Below are positions 26,259-34,612 of a DNA stretch of 64,000 nt, in pieces (position 1 is the stretch's first letter; the number at the start of each line of letters is the position of its first letter). Origin of the DNA: Sphingobacteriia bacterium (GTDB taxonomy: Bacteria; Bacteroidota; Bacteroidia; Chitinophagales; Chitinophagaceae). The notes under the pieces were generated by a model. That model had not been told where the DNA came from, did not search any database, and saw only the letters and a list, made by a program, of their open reading frames with translations. The translations under genes and the position numbers were made by a program. Where the stretch lies: NCBI GenBank assembly GCA_017304675.1, contig JAFKLS010000018.1, positions 646,307 through 710,306 of the forward strand, given 5' to 3'.

Positions 26259-27785
26259 TTAAGCTGCAACCTTTTCAGATTGCTTTTTCTTAGCCTTGGG
26301 TTTACTTTCTTCTTTCGCCTCAGGCTTGCTACTGAACTCCTTGACTGCTTTATTCAGTGCTTTAGCTTCCTTATCAAAGGATGTTTCAGAAGGTGAGATA
26401 CCAATGAACCTGCGATTCATCATTAGCGCCAACGATCCAATATCACTTTTCATGGAGATGTCCACGATAAGATCATCTTCCTTTGTCGCAACGAGTATTG
26501 GAATCAATGCAGCATAGTTTGGTGCTTCTTTCGCATCGAATTGAATACCCTTGTTAATGATGATATCAGAAATTGATTGCTCGCTTAAAAAATTGGAGCA
26601 GGATTTATAGGATTCACTTTCTCCAATTGTCCCTTCCTTTTTATTAAGGAAAGATGGAGGATTGAATACGCCATTTGCTTCTTTGCGATCCTTGACGAAC
26701 CAAAGAATTTGAGTAACCGAATCAGATAGATTTTTACTCGCCTTCGCATCGGTCAACAGTTCTCCATCAGCAACAAAAAGGGTTTGTTTATAAACCAATC
26801 CCGTTTCCTCGGTAATTGCGCTGATAATATTAGCGGGTATCTGTAAAGAATATCCGTCATCATAATACTCTTGAGTGAATACATAAAGACTTCCACTCTT
26901 GGGTATCCTGTCTACCCACGGTCTAATAGGATCAACTGTTTTAAGCCCGTAAACCTTAGCTTCCTGATGAATCGTTCTCGGATAATGACTCTCTTTATTA
27001 TTAACCGTTAAAACATACCGATCAGGATAGTAAAAGAGTGTCTGCACTGATTCTTTTTTAATCTGTGCCAGTATTTCCGCAGGTTCACCATGATGGATAA
27101 CAGCCGTATTTCCTTTTGAATCAGGGATGAAAAATTCCCTCTTCTTCTCCTTTTCAACTTCTGCTTTAGCATTGATGATTTTCAATGCATCTTTTGGAGA
27201 GAGTTCCATTTGGACAACCTTATCGATAATCTCATCATGTCCACCAACCAACATCGCCTTCATAAATTCGCTGATAGATTTTACATCACATTTCTCCTCA
27301 AACAACCAGCGGCTCATTGGAAAACCATCGATGTCATTGGTAAGGATGAACTCAACGGATGCCAATGTTTCCTTATCACTGAACCTCTTTTTGGTTCGCT
27401 TGGCAATCTCATCATAACGGTCAAAGTACTTGCTTGAACGTTTACCCTGACGTTTTCCAAAAAGCGTGAACAAAAGGATATACAGATTACGCAGATCCTT
27501 CCATGTCATTTCACGGGAATTGTTCAATGCAATTCTGTTCTCTGGTGTAGCTTCCATATCGGTAACCACAACCTTAACTTTTTCAAAATCCATTTTGTCA
27601 GCTACCATAGTTCTGCGCATACCGTCAATTACGTATCCGTCTTTTGACAATATGATTGGATTGAGAATATCATTCTCTTGAATATCAGTCATTAAATCTT
27701 CTAACTGATTGATTTCAAAAATTTCAACTAACTCCGGTAGGAATTTCTCTTTTAATTCCTTCGGATTCATATATTTGTACTGCAT
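26259..27785 (-). CDS. ParB N-domain fused to a degenerate DNA methyltransferase
   Basis: A 508-residue protein. Residues 1-130 are a ParB/Srx-like domain (ENDILNPIILSKDGYVIDGM, then RRTMVADKM). The C-terminal part follows the order of a beta-class DNA methyltransferase, but the key motifs are lost: where DPPY is expected it reads LFYYPDRY, and the DPFxGSGTT loop is DISMKSDIGSLAL, followed by the well-kept RRFIGISPSE. It is therefore probably not catalytic. The tail is Lys/Glu-rich. A clear AAGGAGG stands before the ATG, unusual in this window. It may bind DNA for partition or regulation of the element. Confidence 0.75.
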   Translation of the reverse strand: MQYKYMNPKELKEKFLPELVEIFEINQLEDLMTDIQENDILNPIILSKDGYVIDGMRRTMVADKMDFEKVKVVVTDMEATPENRIALNNSREMTWKDLRNLYILLFTLFGKRQGKRSSKYFDRYDEIAKRTKKRFSDKETLASVEFILTNDIDGFPMSRWLFEEKCDVKSISEFMKAMLVGGHDEIIDKVVQMELSPKDALKIINAKAEVEKEKKREFFIPDSKGNTAVIHHGEPAEILAQIKKESVQTLFYYPDRYVLTVNNKESHYPRTIHQEAKVYGLKTVDPIRPWVDRIPKSGSLYVFTQEYYDDGYSLQIPANIISAITEETGLVYKQTLFVADGELLTDAKASKNLSDSVTQILWFVKDRKEANGVFNPPSFLNKKEGTIGESESYKSCSNFLSEQSISDIIINKGIQFDAKEAPNYAALIPILVATKEDDLIVDISMKSDIGSLALMMNRRFIGISPSETSFDKEAKALNKAVKEFSSKPEAKEESKPKAKKKQSEKVAA

Positions 27786-27928
27786 ATATACCTCCTTGTT
27801 TTTTTGTGAGGTTTATAAAATTGATTCTTGGGTGTTTGTAGCAGCAACTACAGCACCCTTTTTCTTTTTGGTGATTTGCACCGGTTGCGATCATGCACCG
27901 GGCTTCTGATTTTGATTGGCATCGGTAT

Positions 27929-28480
27929 TTAGTTTTTGTTTAAAAATCCAGATCGTAAATTGGAAGTGGTTTTATAATGGTCAAACACTTCTGTCCAAAC
28001 TTTGTATGTCATTTGTAAGACTTCATAACCATACCTTCCTTCCTGTAGCATTACTGCAAATGCAACAGGTTCATTTTTGTTCTCATTAAACCACTGAACA
28101 CATGCATTGCTTGAAGCAATACTTAATAAGGCAGCATTAAAAAAGGAATGGTCAATTGGGGCGATTTCAGAAAGTACAAAAGCCATTATTCTAAACCAAC
28201 CTTCCTGTTGAATCTTTAAATCTTTCACTTCTTTTATTTTATTGATTAATTCATACATTTCTTCTCGATCAGTTTCAAACATCACAGGCACTCTACTACC
28301 GTTCATCTTAATTAAATCAATAACTACTCCAACAGTATTGCTGTTAGGGTTACTAATTTTCCCAGCTCCATAGAAAGGTTCATTCATTCCATAGCGGTTA
28401 AATTGTGTAGTTTTGGAATGCTCAGAATTTTTTGACTGAGTATTCTTTGTTGTCTTGTGTGTTTTTTTACGCTGCTTCAT
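27929..28480 (-). CDS. Unknown element protein A of a conserved-looking gene block
   Basis: A 183-residue protein with a very basic, Lys/Thr/Asn-rich N-terminus (1-30) and a helical C-terminal half (FFNAALLSIASSNACVQWF). Not recognised. Its start overlaps the preceding gene by 14 bases. It may be a DNA-binding accessory of the ParB-like protein, but only position supports this. The 143 bp between it and the ParB-like gene hold no other gene. Confidence 0.6.
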   Translation of the reverse strand: MKQRKKTHKTTKNTQSKNSEHSKTTQFNRYGMNEPFYGAGKISNPNSNTVGVVIDLIKMNGSRVPVMFETDREEMYELINKIKEVKDLKIQQEGWFRIMAFVLSEIAPIDHSFFNAALLSIASSNACVQWFNENKNEPVAFAVMLQEGRYGYEVLQMTYKVWTEVFDHYKTTSNLRSGFLNKN

Positions 28481-29069
28481 TTTGTTTGTTTTTATTATTT
28501 AATAATGTTTCAAAACATTTGTCTCTGATAATGAGCCAATCGGCGAGGCTGCTCATTTCAACCTTAAAAGGCTCGTAATTTTCATCGTTTAGAGTTACTC
28601 TAAAACTTAGGGGTTGAAGACCATACCTGAGTTTGTGTTCTACGCATGGAAGACTGGTCAAATAATGCATACCGACAGTAAACATATACTCATCAAAAGG
28701 AGCTTCACTTTTAATCATATCCATGAGAACGGAATGATAATAGAGTGAAATCGCTGGATTTTCCAACACTCTTGATTTGTAAAAAAGAAGTGTGTCAAGG
28801 AATCTGTCCATATCTGTTTCATACTCAAGAATTGCATCATCTTTTAATAGCAGGTCAAAAAAGAATGTGATTCTCACCGGCATTTTCAAAAGTTGTTGTT
28901 TGGTGAAATCTCCAAACGATTTCTTTTCAGCAGCATTACTTTCTATAATAGCCGCTTCTTCCTTGCTTGGTTCACGATATGTTCTGTCTGAACCTGCTTG
29001 TTTTTGCTTTGCAGCCTCTCTTTCGAGTCTGCGTGCTGCTTTTGCAGCTTGTGAATTTTTCTTTGACAT
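28467..29069 (-). CDS. Unknown element protein B
   Basis: A 200-residue protein. The N-terminus is Ala/Lys/Arg/Glu-rich (KAARRLEREAAKQKQ), probably a basic helix. The rest is helical (FFFDLLLKDDAILEYETDMD, SLADWLIIRDKCFETL). Not recognised. It ends inside the next gene of the block, which indicates co-translation. Confidence 0.6.
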   Translation of the reverse strand: MSKKNSQAAKAARRLEREAAKQKQAGSDRTYREPSKEEAAIIESNAAEKKSFGDFTKQQLLKMPVRITFFFDLLLKDDAILEYETDMDRFLDTLLFYKSRVLENPAISLYYHSVLMDMIKSEAPFDEYMFTVGMHYLTSLPCVEHKLRYGLQPLSFRVTLNDENYEPFKVEMSSLADWLIIRDKCFETLLNNKNKQNEAA

Positions 29070-29129
29070 AGTTGTAGATTTTATTAATTATTAATGTTGT
29101 TGCAGTTTTAAAATCATTTGATTTTGTGA

Positions 29130-30077
29130 TTATGATTTAAGTTCTTTCATTTGTTTTAATACGGAATAATCAACATGATAAATTGATACATCTAATAAAA
29201 ATTCTTTATTAATGATCATCATAAATCCATGTGATTGATTTGGATAATATTTAAATGCATTTTTCGATGCATTGTGAGCAACCAAAAATTGAAGTGCAGT
29301 TAACCTAAATTCCTCTTGATTAGGAATGCCTTTTTCAATTAATTCAAAAAGGTGATTTCCTTTCTCCATTTTAAAAGCATCTAAATCCACTTTTGCGGAT
29401 TGAATAGAATTGATAATTTCTATTCCCTTTTCAACCGTTTCGTCAAACTCGTAAGTATTTAACACTTCATCACTAAAGAAGATATTCAACTGTACCTTTA
29501 CTTTTTTATTTGCGTATTTCACGCGTGTATCCAAAAACCCGAATTTGTCCAATTTGATTACCTTACTTTTTCTAATTATTTCATGTAAGTTTTCGTCCAG
29601 CCTTTTCTTATCTACAATTGCATTTTTATGGAGATCAACCCAATCAGAAAATTCAATATTATTGATTGTTGTTTTGTTTTCTCCATCTTCAAACACATCC
29701 ATTTTGAAGGATAAATTCTCTTCAGGAAATGATTCCAACTGATTGATAACACTATCGTTTGTTATTAAGTAATTCAAAACCAGACCAAGAAAATCTTTAG
29801 GATTAACTGGACTATCGGGGTGCATCAACTGCTGAAAAATTTTTGAATACAAAGTATTTTTCAACTCGTTTTTTTGGCTATTACTTTTATAATTCTGTTT
29901 TTGTAATTCCTGATCAACTTTATCCCTAGAAATTGGTGTATTAAACCCGGCTAATATTCTACCTCTATAGTAAAAGTTTGCATGCAGCCCTACACATATT
30001 TTTTCCTTTGCTTGTTGTTTTTCACTGTTAGAAAAAAAGTTTTCTTGTAATGCAGAATTTTGAATTTGTGTGTTCAT
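29130..30077 (-). CDS. Unknown element protein C
   Basis: A 315-residue soluble protein, mixed helix and strand, without cysteine-rich or catalytic motifs. Segments such as ICVGLHANFYYRGRILAGFN and LFELIEKGIPNQEEFRLTAL are the most feature-rich. Not recognised. Part of the same minus-strand block, 60 bp before protein B. Confidence 0.6.
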   Translation of the reverse strand: MNTQIQNSALQENFFSNSEKQQAKEKICVGLHANFYYRGRILAGFNTPISRDKVDQELQKQNYKSNSQKNELKNTLYSKIFQQLMHPDSPVNPKDFLGLVLNYLITNDSVINQLESFPEENLSFKMDVFEDGENKTTINNIEFSDWVDLHKNAIVDKKRLDENLHEIIRKSKVIKLDKFGFLDTRVKYANKKVKVQLNIFFSDEVLNTYEFDETVEKGIEIINSIQSAKVDLDAFKMEKGNHLFELIEKGIPNQEEFRLTALQFLVAHNASKNAFKYYPNQSHGFMMIINKEFLLDVSIYHVDYSVLKQMKELKS

Positions 30078-30174
30078 GATTTTTAGTTTTATTTTATTTA
30101 TAATTGTAAATCCGATTTACTGTCTTACATTTTAGACTTTAAAAAAAGGGCTTTGTACCCTTTTAATTTTTTGG

Positions 30175-30882
30175 TTACAGGCCACCGAATGGAAATCCGC
30201 CACCTTTCGGTTTAGGTTTCACATGTCCCTTCTGTGGTTGATAAGGATTGGTTCTGAAAGAACCTTTCTTCTTTGTTTCTTCTTGACTTTGTTCTTCAAT
30301 TCTTTCAGCTTCACCATCTGTTACAACTACTTCTTTAACGCTTACGCTTTTTTTTACGCCGGCAGGCACTCTGCGTTTATCCATCACCTCTTTCATTGCC
30401 TTTACTATTTGCCTCTCAGCTTCATCCATGAACTTTGAATCTCGTGATAATTCTTCAATTGGTCTACCTATCTCACTGGCTTTACCTAAGTAAACTCTGA
30501 TTTCTGCCTTTACATTATCAGGATTATAAAAGGGTGCTCTTGCTATTATATAACTTGTTTCTGAACCACCTCTCTTCTGATTAATCATTCCCAGCTTTGT
30601 TACAGTTGCTAATGCACATCGTCCTTGAATTATTTCTGTTTCTAATTCACTCATCCTCGCTAAAAGCTCTTTCACTTTGGGGTCTTTGATTATCTTTTTA
30701 TAATCTTCGCGTGCTTTCAGATAAGAAGAAAAAATCTGATTTCTCATTAGTGCAATCTCTGATTCACCCATCATCACCCTCATATCTATATTCTCCGAAT
30801 CAGTAAAAATATCAAAAGCACTTTTACGATCCTTTGTTTCAACGATCTCAACTATCACTCCTTTTATTTGATTCTCTTTCAT
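30175..30882 (-). CDS. Unknown element protein D with Gly/Pro-rich tail
   Basis: A 235-residue protein. The first 170 residues are charged and helical with a long likely coiled-coil (AREDYKKIIKDPKVKELLAR). The last 40 are Glu- then Lys/Pro/Gly-rich, ending KPKGGGFPFGGL, a disordered tail like those of single-strand-binding proteins. Not recognised. It is first in the minus-strand block leading to the ParB-like and DUF5131 genes. Confidence 0.6.
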   Translation of the reverse strand: MKENQIKGVIVEIVETKDRKSAFDIFTDSENIDMRVMMGESEIALMRNQIFSSYLKAREDYKKIIKDPKVKELLARMSELETEIIQGRCALATVTKLGMINQKRGGSETSYIIARAPFYNPDNVKAEIRVYLGKASEIGRPIEELSRDSKFMDEAERQIVKAMKEVMDKRRVPAGVKKSVSVKEVVVTDGEAERIEEQSQEETKKKGSFRTNPYQPQKGHVKPKPKGGGFPFGGL

Positions 30883-31023
30883 TTTATGATTTGAGGATGT
30901 AAAATTGTGTAAAATTTTTTATATCTGCAAATCTATTTTACGGTCTTACACATGATTTTAAAATAATATGCTGAAGGTCAGCACATTATATTCTAAAATA
31001 TTTTTTGCCAATCATTTTTTTGG

Positions 31024-31131
31024 CTCTGTAGGGGCATATATCCCGGGGGCAGGGAAGTCCGGCAGGCAGGAGATGGCAGGTATCCCCTCTTATATATACA
31101 TATATATGACACCCCCCATAGGGCTACAGAG
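31024..31131. other. GC-rich island with inverted repeat CTCTGTAG
   Basis: The 340-bp gap between protein D and the PIN gene holds a G/C-rich stretch unlike its AT-rich surroundings. CTCTGTAG (31024-31031) and its complement CTACAGAG (31124-31131) enclose G runs, a CCGGCAGGCAGGAG stretch and an alternating TATATACATATATA tract. GGCTCTGTAG recurs at 44436-44445. It could be a replication or transfer origin, or an untranslated structured RNA; I found no gene in it. Confidence 0.4.
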
Positions 31132-31222
31132 TAGCGAAAAAATCCTGACAGAAATTTTTTGAGATTTTGGAAGTTGTCTGTTTTATAAAACTTAAATAAT
31201 GCCTGTTGCTTTATCTGAAATA

Positions 31223-31720
31223 TTATAAGAGACCCCAGTCTTGTATTCTTTTTAAGCATTCGGTCTTAGGTAACCGATCGTTAAATGATAAAAGATGCTC
31301 CATTTTTTTTATTGCAACTGCGTAATTTATTAATCCTTTTTCAAGCAATCTATCAAATAACCAAACAATACCATGAACAGTTAATTGTTTAGTTATACAA
31401 AATTTCCTCAATGCACCATCACCTGTAAGAACCTGTGCATCAATTTTTTTTGCTAAATAATAAACGGTTTTATCTTGAAATTCCAATGCTCTTGGGAAAG
31501 TCTCCGCTTGAATTTCTTCAATTTCATTAACTGTAAAATATGTGACATTTAATGAACGGGAATGAATAAAAACAGAAACCTGTTGTTGTTGGCTTTCATT
31601 TAATTGGTCAATAATTTCTGAACTTGTATGGATCTCCAATTCTGCCCCAAACAGGTATCCCAACATATCTAGTTTGATAAGGTCGATGAATATATTTGCA
31701 TCTGTTACTGTAATAACCAT
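31223..31720 (-). CDS. PIN-domain protein
   Basis: A 165-residue PIN-like ribonuclease-fold protein. Candidate metal ligands are Asp in TVTDANIFIDLI, the Asp of EFQDKTVYYLA and the Asp of VLTGDGALRKF, in the right order for the fold. The C-terminal extension (IVWLFDRLLEKGLINYAVA) is typical of DUF3368-like PIN proteins. Its start overlaps the XRE-ImmA gene by 16 bases, so the two form a coupled pair with a toxin-antitoxin-like arrangement. The target RNA is unknown. Confidence 0.75.
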   Translation of the reverse strand: MVITVTDANIFIDLIKLDMLGYLFGAELEIHTSSEIIDQLNESQQQQVSVFIHSRSLNVTYFTVNEIEEIQAETFPRALEFQDKTVYYLAKKIDAQVLTGDGALRKFCITKQLTVHGIVWLFDRLLEKGLINYAVAIKKMEHLLSFNDRLPKTECLKRIQDWGLL

Positions 31721-32766
31721 TTCTCATCTAAGATTTCGCGGAAATCTCCAAGCTTTTGGTTATTTAATGATGCTGCTTTACTAGTCGATATTACTTCCTC
31801 AGCAACTGCACGAAAAATAAGTTGCAAGAATCGATCAGATTTTTCTCTCCCTTTATAAACTTCAAATTCTTTTTCTTTTATATGAAATTTATTATATCGT
31901 ATCATAAAAAATTTATGATAGCTAGCACTAATAATTTCTAAACTAAATGCACGATACATAATTGCTGCCATAGAAATGCCATATTGACTAGCAATCATAA
32001 TTAATTCATTAGTAAGTATCTTACTTCTTTTATTACCCAGGAAAGCTTCTAGTTTTTTTCCGGGCAACAAAAATGCACCTGCAAAAACATCACAAAATTT
32101 CTCATATATCTTTTCATCCAAATGATCTAGCTTAAGATATAAATGTGCCAGTTCGTGTAATGCAGTAAATCTAATTCGAGTCTGAGGAATACTTTGAGAA
32201 ATATTCAAAACAATCACAGGTATTTTATTTTTTACTATAGTTGACATACCAGAAAAAGAGGTATCCGCATCAATAATAAAGACTTTAATACCATTTTCTT
32301 CCAGCATTTCAATAATATTAGGCAGTGGATCAGTTCCAAGTTTCCATTTTTCCCTTAACTCTTCAGCGGCTTTTTCTACTTCGCCAAAAGTTTCAACTTT
32401 TTTTAATTTTAAAGAAAAATTAAGTGGGCTATCAACACCTAGAATATCTTCTAGTTCCAGATATCTTTCTAAAAAGTCCACTGTTTGGGCGGTAATTTTA
32501 TCCAATTCTTTAGCGGGTAAACTCTTAAGTTTCCTGAATTTAATATCATCTAATGAAACAGAATGCTGTCTAAAAAAATAATCCGCCCCAACATTTAATA
32601 CTTTTGAAAGTATCGAAATAGTTTTGCTATCTGGTTTTACTTCTCCAGTTTCTAATCGGCTCAACGCTTGTTTGCTCAGAGAAATAGACAATTTATCAGA
32701 AAGATCCTGCAATGAATAACCATTCAATTTGCGGGCTGCTTTCATCCTTTCGGGAAAGTACTTCAT
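31705..32766 (-). CDS. XRE regulator fused to ImmA/IrrE metallopeptidase
   Basis: A 353-residue protein. Residues 5-65 are an XRE helix-turn-helix (MKAARKLNGYSLQDLSDKLS). From about 140 to 260 there is an ImmA/IrrE zinc-peptidase domain with ALHELAHLYLKL, the HExxH motif, and a downstream FCDVFAGAFLLP helix. Such proteins repress and, on a trigger, cleave partners or themselves. It is transcribed away from the ubiquitin-like operon across 335 bp and is the best candidate for a regulator of both that operon and its PIN partner. Confidence 0.9.
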   Translation of the reverse strand: MKYFPERMKAARKLNGYSLQDLSDKLSISLSKQALSRLETGEVKPDSKTISILSKVLNVGADYFFRQHSVSLDDIKFRKLKSLPAKELDKITAQTVDFLERYLELEDILGVDSPLNFSLKLKKVETFGEVEKAAEELREKWKLGTDPLPNIIEMLEENGIKVFIIDADTSFSGMSTIVKNKIPVIVLNISQSIPQTRIRFTALHELAHLYLKLDHLDEKIYEKFCDVFAGAFLLPGKKLEAFLGNKRSKILTNELIMIASQYGISMAAIMYRAFSLEIISASYHKFFMIRYNKFHIKEKEFEVYKGREKSDRFLQLIFRAVAEEVISTSKAASLNNQKLGDFREILDEKWLLQ

Positions 32767-32847
32767 AAGTATCTTTTTGTGCAGTTTGTAGTTCGGTTGT
32801 GTATTAGTTTATCAACGGTCGTGGACAAAAGTAATATTATTTTCCAT

Positions 32848-32873
32848 TTTGTCCAAACTATTTTGTATATTTG
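32848..32873 (+). promoter_or_regulatory. Candidate Bacteroidota promoter for the ubiquitin-like operon
   Basis: TATATTTG at 32866-32873 matches the TAnnTTTG -7 element, and TTTG at 32848-32851 could serve as the -33 element, though the spacing is slightly short. Transcription would start near 32880, about 220 bases before the first gene of the operon. Confidence 0.45.
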
Positions 32874-32879
32874 TATTGG

Positions 32880-33101
32880 AAATAAAAAAGCTCAGTTGCC
32901 GTTGCACCGGTGACTGAGCCATAGGGAAATAAGTTTGCGACTTGAAACAGCTTTTACGCTGTAACACCCTATTTGAGGACACAAAATACACAGAAAATTC
33001 ATCTGTGCAACTAAATCCTCCATTTTTTTCCAGTGCACGGGTAAGTTCATATTCCTCGCGAACCACCTGTAAAAGAGGGTCATCAGTTAAAACCTCATAT
33101 T
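32880..33101 (+). other. Structured leader of the ubiquitin-like operon
   Basis: GCTCAGT...ACTGAGC (32891-32920) forms a seven-pair hairpin around a CACCGGTG palindrome, followed by ACAGC...GCTGT. The region is richer in G/C than its neighbours. Short open frames on the minus strand here have no recognisable features. A regulatory leader or a small RNA is possible; the function is inferred only from position and structure. Confidence 0.4.
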
Positions 33102-33614
33102 ATGAGCACTGAGAATTTAAGACATGGTTCCCATGAGCCCCATCATGGAAAAGGCGTTCTTCAGTTTACAATCAATGGTAAAATCTATGATTGGCATGAA
33201 CAATTCATTAAGGGAGAAAAATTAAAACATCTTGGTGGTATTGATCTAGAAACGCCGCTGTTTAGAATTAATGAAACCCCTTGGGAAGATGAATTAATTA
33301 CTAATGAAAGGGTAATTGACCTTGCGCAGGCCGGCATTGAAAATTATGTTTCAAAACATAAGGAAGAACACAAAGTCATCCTTACAATTGAAACTGCTAA
33401 TGGTAAATGGGAGCATGCTGCTTTTCATTCAAATCTAACTATTGCAGAACTGATAAGGAAGATCTGCAATAAGTTCAAATTTGCTGAAAACGGTAATTAT
33501 CAATTAAAGGTTAAAGGAACTACTGCAGCTCTGGAAGGTAGCAGAACACTGCATAGTTACCATTTTGAAGATTGTACCATTTTGGTTTTTACCGACTTGG
33601 GTACTGGTGCTTAA
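33102..33614 (+). CDS. Tandem ubiquitin-like protein (BilA/multiubiquitin type)
   Basis: A 170-residue protein of two beta-grasp domains. The first (about 18-85) matches the multiubiquitin family: FTINGKIYDWHEQFIKGEKL, then LHGGID-like and TPWEDELITNERVIDLAQ, then GIENY. The second (about 90-168) begins VILTIETANGKWEHAAFHSN. The C-terminus is TDLGTGA, so trimming one residue would expose a terminal glycine for E1 activation. It is the probable modifier of a bacterial antiphage conjugation system, comparable to BilA (ISG15-like) or Bub proteins. Downstream genes follow within 3 bp. Confidence 0.88.
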   Translation: MSTENLRHGSHEPHHGKGVLQFTINGKIYDWHEQFIKGEKLKHLGGIDLETPLFRINETPWEDELITNERVIDLAQAGIENYVSKHKEEHKVILTIETANGKWEHAAFHSNLTIAELIRKICNKFKFAENGNYQLKVKGTTAALEGSRTLHSYHFEDCTILVFTDLGTGA

Positions 33615-33617
33615 ATA

Positions 33618-34079
33618 ATGAATACTGAAATTTCATTGTTGACCGTTCAACAAGAAATCGAGGATGCAAATGAGTATTGCAAATCGCATAAAATTGATAT
33701 TTCATTGTTTGATGAAATAAGTCAAAGGTTTACAGTACTCATGCGTTCTCTGGTTGACGATGAGCAATATATCATTCAATTTGGTTTTGACGACTACCCG
33801 GAAAAACCATATCTCATTGAATTTATTCATCCAGAAACTAAAGAAACTGGAAATCCAAATTGTTATCCGGCAGGAGTAGACAGTTTTTTCCATCCTAATG
33901 GATTTATCTGTCACCCATGTTCTAGAAAAGCTTATGCAGGGTACACAGGAGTGCATTCGGAATGGTCTATGCCATCCTGGAGAGAAAACGCAGGGGGATT
34001 GAAAAATTTATCAGGCATTATTGATTGTATTTTTTCAAGAATCTCAGACAAAACATATTATAAAGGAAGGAGGAAATAA
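33618..34079 (+). CDS. E2-like ubiquitin-conjugating protein (BilB type)
   Basis: A 153-residue protein with the E2 order of marks: a central strand region (YIIQFGFDDYPEKPYLIEFI), an HPN-type turn at residues 92-94 (FFHPNGFICHPC) and cysteines 98 and 101, one of which should be the thioester-forming residue. A conserved Trp (SEWSMPSW) follows. It would accept the activated ubiquitin-like protein from the E1 and pass it to targets. It lies 3 bp after the modifier gene and 2 bp before the peptidase gene. Confidence 0.82.
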   Translation: MNTEISLLTVQQEIEDANEYCKSHKIDISLFDEISQRFTVLMRSLVDDEQYIIQFGFDDYPEKPYLIEFIHPETKETGNPNCYPAGVDSFFHPNGFICHPCSRKAYAGYTGVHSEWSMPSWRENAGGLKNLSGIIDCIFSRISDKTYYKGRRK

Positions 34080-34081
34080 AG

Positions 34082-34612
34082 ATGTTTAAGAAAAAAAGAA
34101 GGTTGACCCCAAAAGATGACTTTTATTACAAAATTGCTGCAGATGTAGTTGAGTGGACTATCAGTATTCTTAGAGATTATGGAAACAATGGTGATGAAGG
34201 TCTTCTTTATTGGGCTGGAGCACCAACTTATAATAACACGTTCGTAATCGATATGGCAATAGCACCTCATGTTACATCTTCGAGATATGGTTTTCAAACA
34301 AATCATGAGGATAATGGAAATTATGTTGAGTGTTTAATGGATGCGGAAAGAATCCATTTCGCACAAGTGCATTCTCACCCAAGAACAATTGTAGATCATT
34401 CTTGGATTGATGATACTGAGACTGCATTTAAATCACAGAATCTTTTATCGATTGTTGTGCCTTCCTTCGGCGAAATAGGCATGGTTCCTCTTGAAATATG
34501 TGGTATACACAGATTTAATCAAGGAAAATTTTTCAGGTTAAGCAATAGATATATTAAAGAACATTTTGAAATAACAAATTCTATTACCCCTTTTTATAAA
34601 GATTTAAGATGA
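34082..34612 (+). CDS. JAB/JAMM metalloprotease, deubiquitinase-like (BilC type)
   Basis: A 176-residue JAB-domain protein with an intact JAMM zinc motif: H97-S-H99-P, seven residues, S107, two residues, D110 (QVHSHPRTIVDHSWIDDTE), and a candidate catalytic Glu39 (GDEGLLYWAG). It should cleave after the terminal glycine, to mature the modifier or remove it from targets. An AGGAGG-like GGAAGGAGG stands directly upstream. Its stop overlaps the E1 start (ATGA). Confidence 0.88.
   Translation: MFKKKRRLTPKDDFYYKIAADVVEWTISILRDYGNNGDEGLLYWAGAPTYNNTFVIDMAIAPHVTSSRYGFQTNHEDNGNYVECLMDAERIHFAQVHSHPRTIVDHSWIDDTETAFKSQNLLSIVVPSFGEIGMVPLEICGIHRFNQGKFFRLSNRYIKEHFEITNSITPFYKDLR

Noticed and set aside
27786..27928. 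Cys-rich leader peptide upstream of the ParB fusion (MIATGANHQKEKGCCSCC...)
   Set aside because: The frame runs into the ParB gene in another phase and has no support beyond being open; the AAGGAGG belongs to the ParB start.
32812..33083. Two short minus-strand open frames between the XRE-ImmA gene and the ubiquitin-like operon
   Set aside because: No recognisable domain, mutual overlap, and they lie over the hairpins of the putative leader.
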